Assembly: GCA_905373665.1 (NCBI GenBank)
Contig: CAJPTV010000039.1
Coordinates: 1 to 17,035, forward strand
Length of the DNA stretch: 17,035 nt
Direction: 5' to 3'
Source of the DNA: Bacteroidia bacterium
Lineage (GTDB): Bacteria > Bacteroidota > Bacteroidia > Bacteroidales > CAJPTX01
The position numbers and the translations under genes were made by a program. The notes beneath the pieces are model-generated. The model was not told where the DNA came from, did not search any database, and saw only the letters and a list, made by a program, of their open reading frames with translations. This document shows positions 14,398 through 17,035 of the stretch, piece after piece; positions within the stretch are counted from its first letter, which is position 1, and the number at the start of each line of letters is the position of its first letter.

Positions 14398-15690
14398 ATG
14401 GACACGGAAGTTAAGAACAAAAAGACGAGTTTCGCGCCAGGCATCAAACTCCTGCTATTGGGGGTTATCGCACTGGCGCTATTGATTCCACAGGTCTTTA
14501 TTGACCTCTTGGTGGATAACCGTAAGGAGATGGCTGAGGATGTGCGCGAGGAGCTAGCGCGCTCTTGGGGAGGCGAGCAGTATGTCCGCCCGTTGTGGCT
14601 TGCTTTTCACAAACTTGATGAGCGGGGCAAGGAGACCGACGACATGGTCTACATCCAGGCTGATAGCGTACGTATGAACGTGGAGGTGACTACCAGCGAA
14701 CGGACGCGAGGCTTCTACTCGGCTATCCTTTACCATGCCACGCTCCGCGTGTCGGGCTATTTCAACCCCGCGCTCTTAAAGGGCAAGGAGGGCGAGGATA
14801 TCAACGTAAATCCCGATGGTTACCTCTGTACGGCTATCCGCGAACCGATGGGCTTAAAGTCCAATTTCGTGGTAAAGATGGGAGGGAAGGACTACGCTTT
14901 GCAGGTGAGCAGCATCCCACAGCCTTTTGTAAATACGTGCCTTGCTGCCCCCTTTAACGGGGAAAGGGACTCGGCGGGCTACTTCGCTTACACCTACGAG
15001 CTGAACGGGTATAAGAACCTAGAGTTCTACGTACAGACGCCCGCAACGGACGTCTCTTTGACAATGCATTACCCTAACCCCGCCTTCTCGGGCGACTGTT
15101 TGCCAGACGAACGTACCATTACCGACAGCGTCACCACGGCACGTTGGAAGCTCTATGCGAGCACCTCGCTTTTTCCGCAAGTGATGGTGAAGGAGCGCTC
15201 CGATCGTTACTATGACTATGATGAGGATAAGGAGCGGAGCTTCATCGTCTCCACGCAGTTCACTGACGTCTACTATCGGGCTATCGAGCGTTCGTTGAAG
15301 TATGCGATATTGATTATCGTCTTTACCTTCCTTACCTTCTTCTTTACCGACACGCTCTCCAAGACCAATATGCCGATGATCGGGTACTTGCTCACAGGGG
15401 TGGCGATACTGCTCTTTTACACGCTGCTGCTCTCCCTCTCGGAGTATCTGCCCTTTGGGTGGGCTTACTTCCTCTCGAGCGTCGCCATTATTAGCATGAT
15501 TGGGATTTACTTCTGGAGCTTCATTCGGAGTCTCAAGGCCACGGGCGTCTGCGTCGGAATCTTGGTGCTCTTGTACCTGTTCCTTTACATTATCTTGCAG
15601 ATGGATGCCTTCCCGCTCCTTGTGGGCAGCTTGTTCCTCTTTGTAGTGCTGGGGGTGGTGATGTACCTCTCGCGCAAGTTAACGTGGTAG
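14398..15690 (+). CDS. creD: Cell envelope integrity protein CreD family, inner membrane
   Basis: A 430-residue inner-membrane protein of the CreD family (E. coli CreD is about 450). One N-terminal membrane segment (about 17-37) is followed by a large periplasmic domain (about 40-300) and six closely spaced C-terminal membrane segments (about 303-428). The family motif LLLSLSEYLPFGWAYFLSS, conserved in CreD, lies in the membrane region. In gammaproteobacteria CreD is induced by the CreBC two-component system and affects envelope stability and beta-lactam response; its molecular activity is unknown. No creBC-like regulator is next to it here. The ATG follows a terminator by 15 bases, leaving little room for a promoter, so regulation may involve read-through. 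The gene ends in its own terminator. Confidence 0.92.
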   Translation: MDTEVKNKKTSFAPGIKLLLLGVIALALLIPQVFIDLLVDNRKEMAEDVREELARSWGGEQYVRPLWLAFHKLDERGKETDDMVYIQADSVRMNVEVTTSERTRGFYSAILYHATLRVSGYFNPALLKGKEGEDINVNPDGYLCTAIREPMGLKSNFVVKMGGKDYALQVSSIPQPFVNTCLAAPFNGERDSAGYFAYTYELNGYKNLEFYVQTPATDVSLTMHYPNPAFSGDCLPDERTITDSVTTARWKLYASTSLFPQVMVKERSDRYYDYDEDKERSFIVSTQFTDVYYRAIERSLKYAILIIVFTFLTFFFTDTLSKTNMPMIGYLLTGVAILLFYTLLLSLSEYLPFGWAYFLSSVAIISMIGIYFWSFIRSLKATGVCVGILVLLYLFLYIILQMDAFPLLVGSLFLFVVLGVVMYLSRKLTW

Positions 15691-15710
15691 TAGGACGAGG
15701 CTATACTGTG

Positions 15711-15740
15711 ACGGACGCATTACGGTGCGTCCGTTTTTTT
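15711..15740 (+). terminator. Intrinsic terminator after creD
   Basis: A perfect 9-bp stem, ACGGACGCA (15711-15719) and TGCGTCCGT (15726-15734), with a 6-base loop is followed by a 7-base T run through 15740. It lies 20 bases after the creD stop and precedes the uvrA promoter. Confidence 0.93.
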
Positions 15741-15771
15741 GTGCCCTATTTGCCGCATTTCGGTATCTTTG
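15739..15771 (+). promoter_or_regulatory. Bacteroidota-type promoter for uvrA
   Basis: TATCTTTG at 15764-15771 matches TAnnTTTG exactly. A TTG at 15739-15741, at the end of the creD terminator T run, lies 22 bases upstream and could be the -33 element. Predicted transcription starts near 15776, about 16 bases before the uvrA ATG. Confidence 0.68.
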
Positions 15772-15791
15772 CTGTGCAACAAGGAAGAGTT

Positions 15792-17035
15792 ATGGAAAGC
15801 AAGGGCGCGCAAGGGTATATTACCCTAGAGGGGGTTCGTGTGAACAACCTCAGTATCGAACGTTTGGAGATCCCACGGGGGGAGTTTGTCGTACTCTCGG
15901 GGCTCTCAGGCTCGGGCAAGTCCTCGCTTGCATTTGATACTCTCTATGCGGAGGGGCATCGGCGCTATGTACAGAGCCTCTCCTCCTACGCACGGCAGTT
16001 TCTCGACCGTTTACCCAAGCCTGAGGCGAAGCGCATTGCGGGGATACCGCCCGCAATAGTGATAGAACAGCGCGTAAGTAACCGAAATCCGCGTTCTACG
16101 GTCGGGACTATGTCAGAGGTCTACGAATACCTCTGTCTGCTTTATGCACGCGTCGGACGCATTTTTTCGCCCGTCTCGGGAAAGGAGATTAAAATCCATA
16201 CTACCAAGGATGTGGTGGACTTTATCGTTTCGCACGAAGGGGAGCGCCTTATGCTCCTCTCGCCGATAGACGTCCCCGACGCTGAGGCGCTTTCCGTACA
16301 GCTCGATATCTACAAGCTTGATGGCTATACGCGCCTTTTCATGCGCGACAAGGTGTATGACCTTGATGACCCCGAGGTGCAGCCTGCTTATGAGGCAGGC
16401 GAGGCGATTTACCTGCTTATTGACCGTTTCGAGGTGGCTACGACCCCCGAGTTTCGCATGCGTTACGGCGATTCGGTCGAAGCGGCGTTTCGCGAAGGAG
16501 GAGCAGCCTGTCGCGTCGCTGTGCTCGATGCCGCGGGTGCATACTCCTATCATGACTTTAGCGCCCGTCTTGAGGCAGATGGTATCGCGTTTCGCCCACC
16601 GACGCCCGCCCTCTTTAACTTTAACAATCCGCAGGGCGCTTGCCCAACTTGCGAAGGCTATGGGCGCACGATGGGGATTGACGAAGACTTGGTCATCCCC
16701 GACAAGCTCCTTTCGGTCTACTCTGGGGCGGTTTCTTGTTGGCGTGGGAATGTGATGCGGGAGTGTCTCGACGAGTTTATTCAACGCTCGGCACGGTACG
16801 ATTTCCCAATCCATCGCCCTTACTACCAACTTTCAGATAAGGAAAAAGCACTCTTGTGGGATGGCGACGGCAAGGAGCTCTGGGGCATTCACCAGTTCTT
16901 TGATTACCTCGAAGGTCAGCGACACAAGGTGCAGAACCGCATCATGCTCTCGCGCTTTAAGGGGAAGACTACCTGCCCCTCCTGCCACGGCAAGCGGTTG
17001 CGACAAGAGGCGGAGTGGGTCAAGATTGACGGACG
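15792..17035 (+). CDS. uvrA: Excinuclease ABC subunit A, 5' part (cut by window end)
   Basis: The first 414 codons of UvrA, open to the window edge without a stop; the rest lies downstream. UvrA is the damage-sensing ATPase of nucleotide excision repair and loads UvrB onto lesions. The start MESKGAQGYITLEGVRVNNL matches the family. Walker A is GLSGSGKSS at 37-45 with K43, followed by the UvrA hallmark FDTLYAEGHRRYVQSLSSYARQF. The stretch AIVIEQRVSNRNPRSTVGT is also typical. FNFNNPQGACPTC places the first zinc-binding cysteines at 284 and 287; CPSCHGKRL gives the second pair at 395 and 398. The UvrB-binding/insertion part is therefore present, while the second ATPase half and C-terminal zinc module are outside the window. 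ATG 15792 is preceded by AAGGAAGAGTT, a weak Shine-Dalgarno-like leader. Confidence 0.97.
   Translation, partial: MESKGAQGYITLEGVRVNNLSIERLEIPRGEFVVLSGLSGSGKSSLAFDTLYAEGHRRYVQSLSSYARQFLDRLPKPEAKRIAGIPPAIVIEQRVSNRNPRSTVGTMSEVYEYLCLLYARVGRIFSPVSGKEIKIHTTKDVVDFIVSHEGERLMLLSPIDVPDAEALSVQLDIYKLDGYTRLFMRDKVYDLDDPEVQPAYEAGEAIYLLIDRFEVATTPEFRMRYGDSVEAAFREGGAACRVAVLDAAGAYSYHDFSARLEADGIAFRPPTPALFNFNNPQGACPTCEGYGRTMGIDEDLVIPDKLLSVYSGAVSCWRGNVMRECLDEFIQRSARYDFPIHRPYYQLSDKEKALLWDGDGKELWGIHQFFDYLEGQRHKVQNRIMLSRFKGKTTCPSCHGKRLRQEAEWVKIDG

Noticed and set aside
16113..16829. Minus-strand open frame of 238 codons
   Set aside because: It is fully antisense to uvrA, whose translation matches the family throughout. 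It has no recognisable domain or start signals.

Overview
The window looks like chromosomal DNA of a Bacteroidota (Bacteroidales) species, most likely from the Porphyromonas group. The evidence is Bacteroidota-type promoter motifs (TAnnTTTG) upstream of several genes, mostly A-rich leaders without a Shine-Dalgarno sequence, and families typical of that phylum: the GlmU-like beta-helix protein, the archaeal/eukaryotic-type ProS, the SiaB-like kinase, the FadL-type outer-membrane protein and the M49-like lipoprotein. The genus is an inference from gene content, not proven. I see no phage, insertion sequence, CRISPR array or other mobile element.

Layout: (1) 1-112: 3' half of tRNA-Leu(UAA) and its terminator. 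(2) 273-6761, plus strand: GlmU-like nucleotidyltransferase/acyltransferase protein, Lon protease, arabinose-5-phosphate isomerase KdsD (overlapping lon), and an EptA/MCR-type phosphoethanolamine transferase. (3) 6780-6814: a strong bidirectional terminator separating convergent units. (4) 9629-6834, minus strand: a two-gene unit with a secreted Tyr/Trp/Gly-rich protein carrying TTRR/STRG repeats, then a FadL/OmpP1-type outer-membrane protein 3 bases downstream. (5) A divergent intergenic region (9630-9762) with a near-leaderless minus-strand promoter and an inverted repeat in front of proS. (6) 9763-13669, plus strand: proS, a conserved protein of unknown function, and an M49-like metallopeptidase lipoprotein. 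(7) 13730-15690: SiaB-like kinase, a strong terminator, and the inner-membrane protein CreD. (8) 15792 to the window end: the 5' part of uvrA, complete to the edge but cut there.

The envelope is a common thread. KdsD makes the Kdo precursor for lipid A/LPS, EptA decorates lipid A, the FadL-like protein and its secreted partner lie in the outer envelope, and CreD is an inner-membrane protein. Lon, ProS and UvrA are housekeeping genes.

I did not find a clearly new multi-gene system. The observations most worth a second look are the repeat-rich secreted protein paired with an OMP, its near-leaderless promoter, the hairpin between the divergent promoters, an apparently orphan SiaB kinase, and the HExxH variant of the M49 motif.
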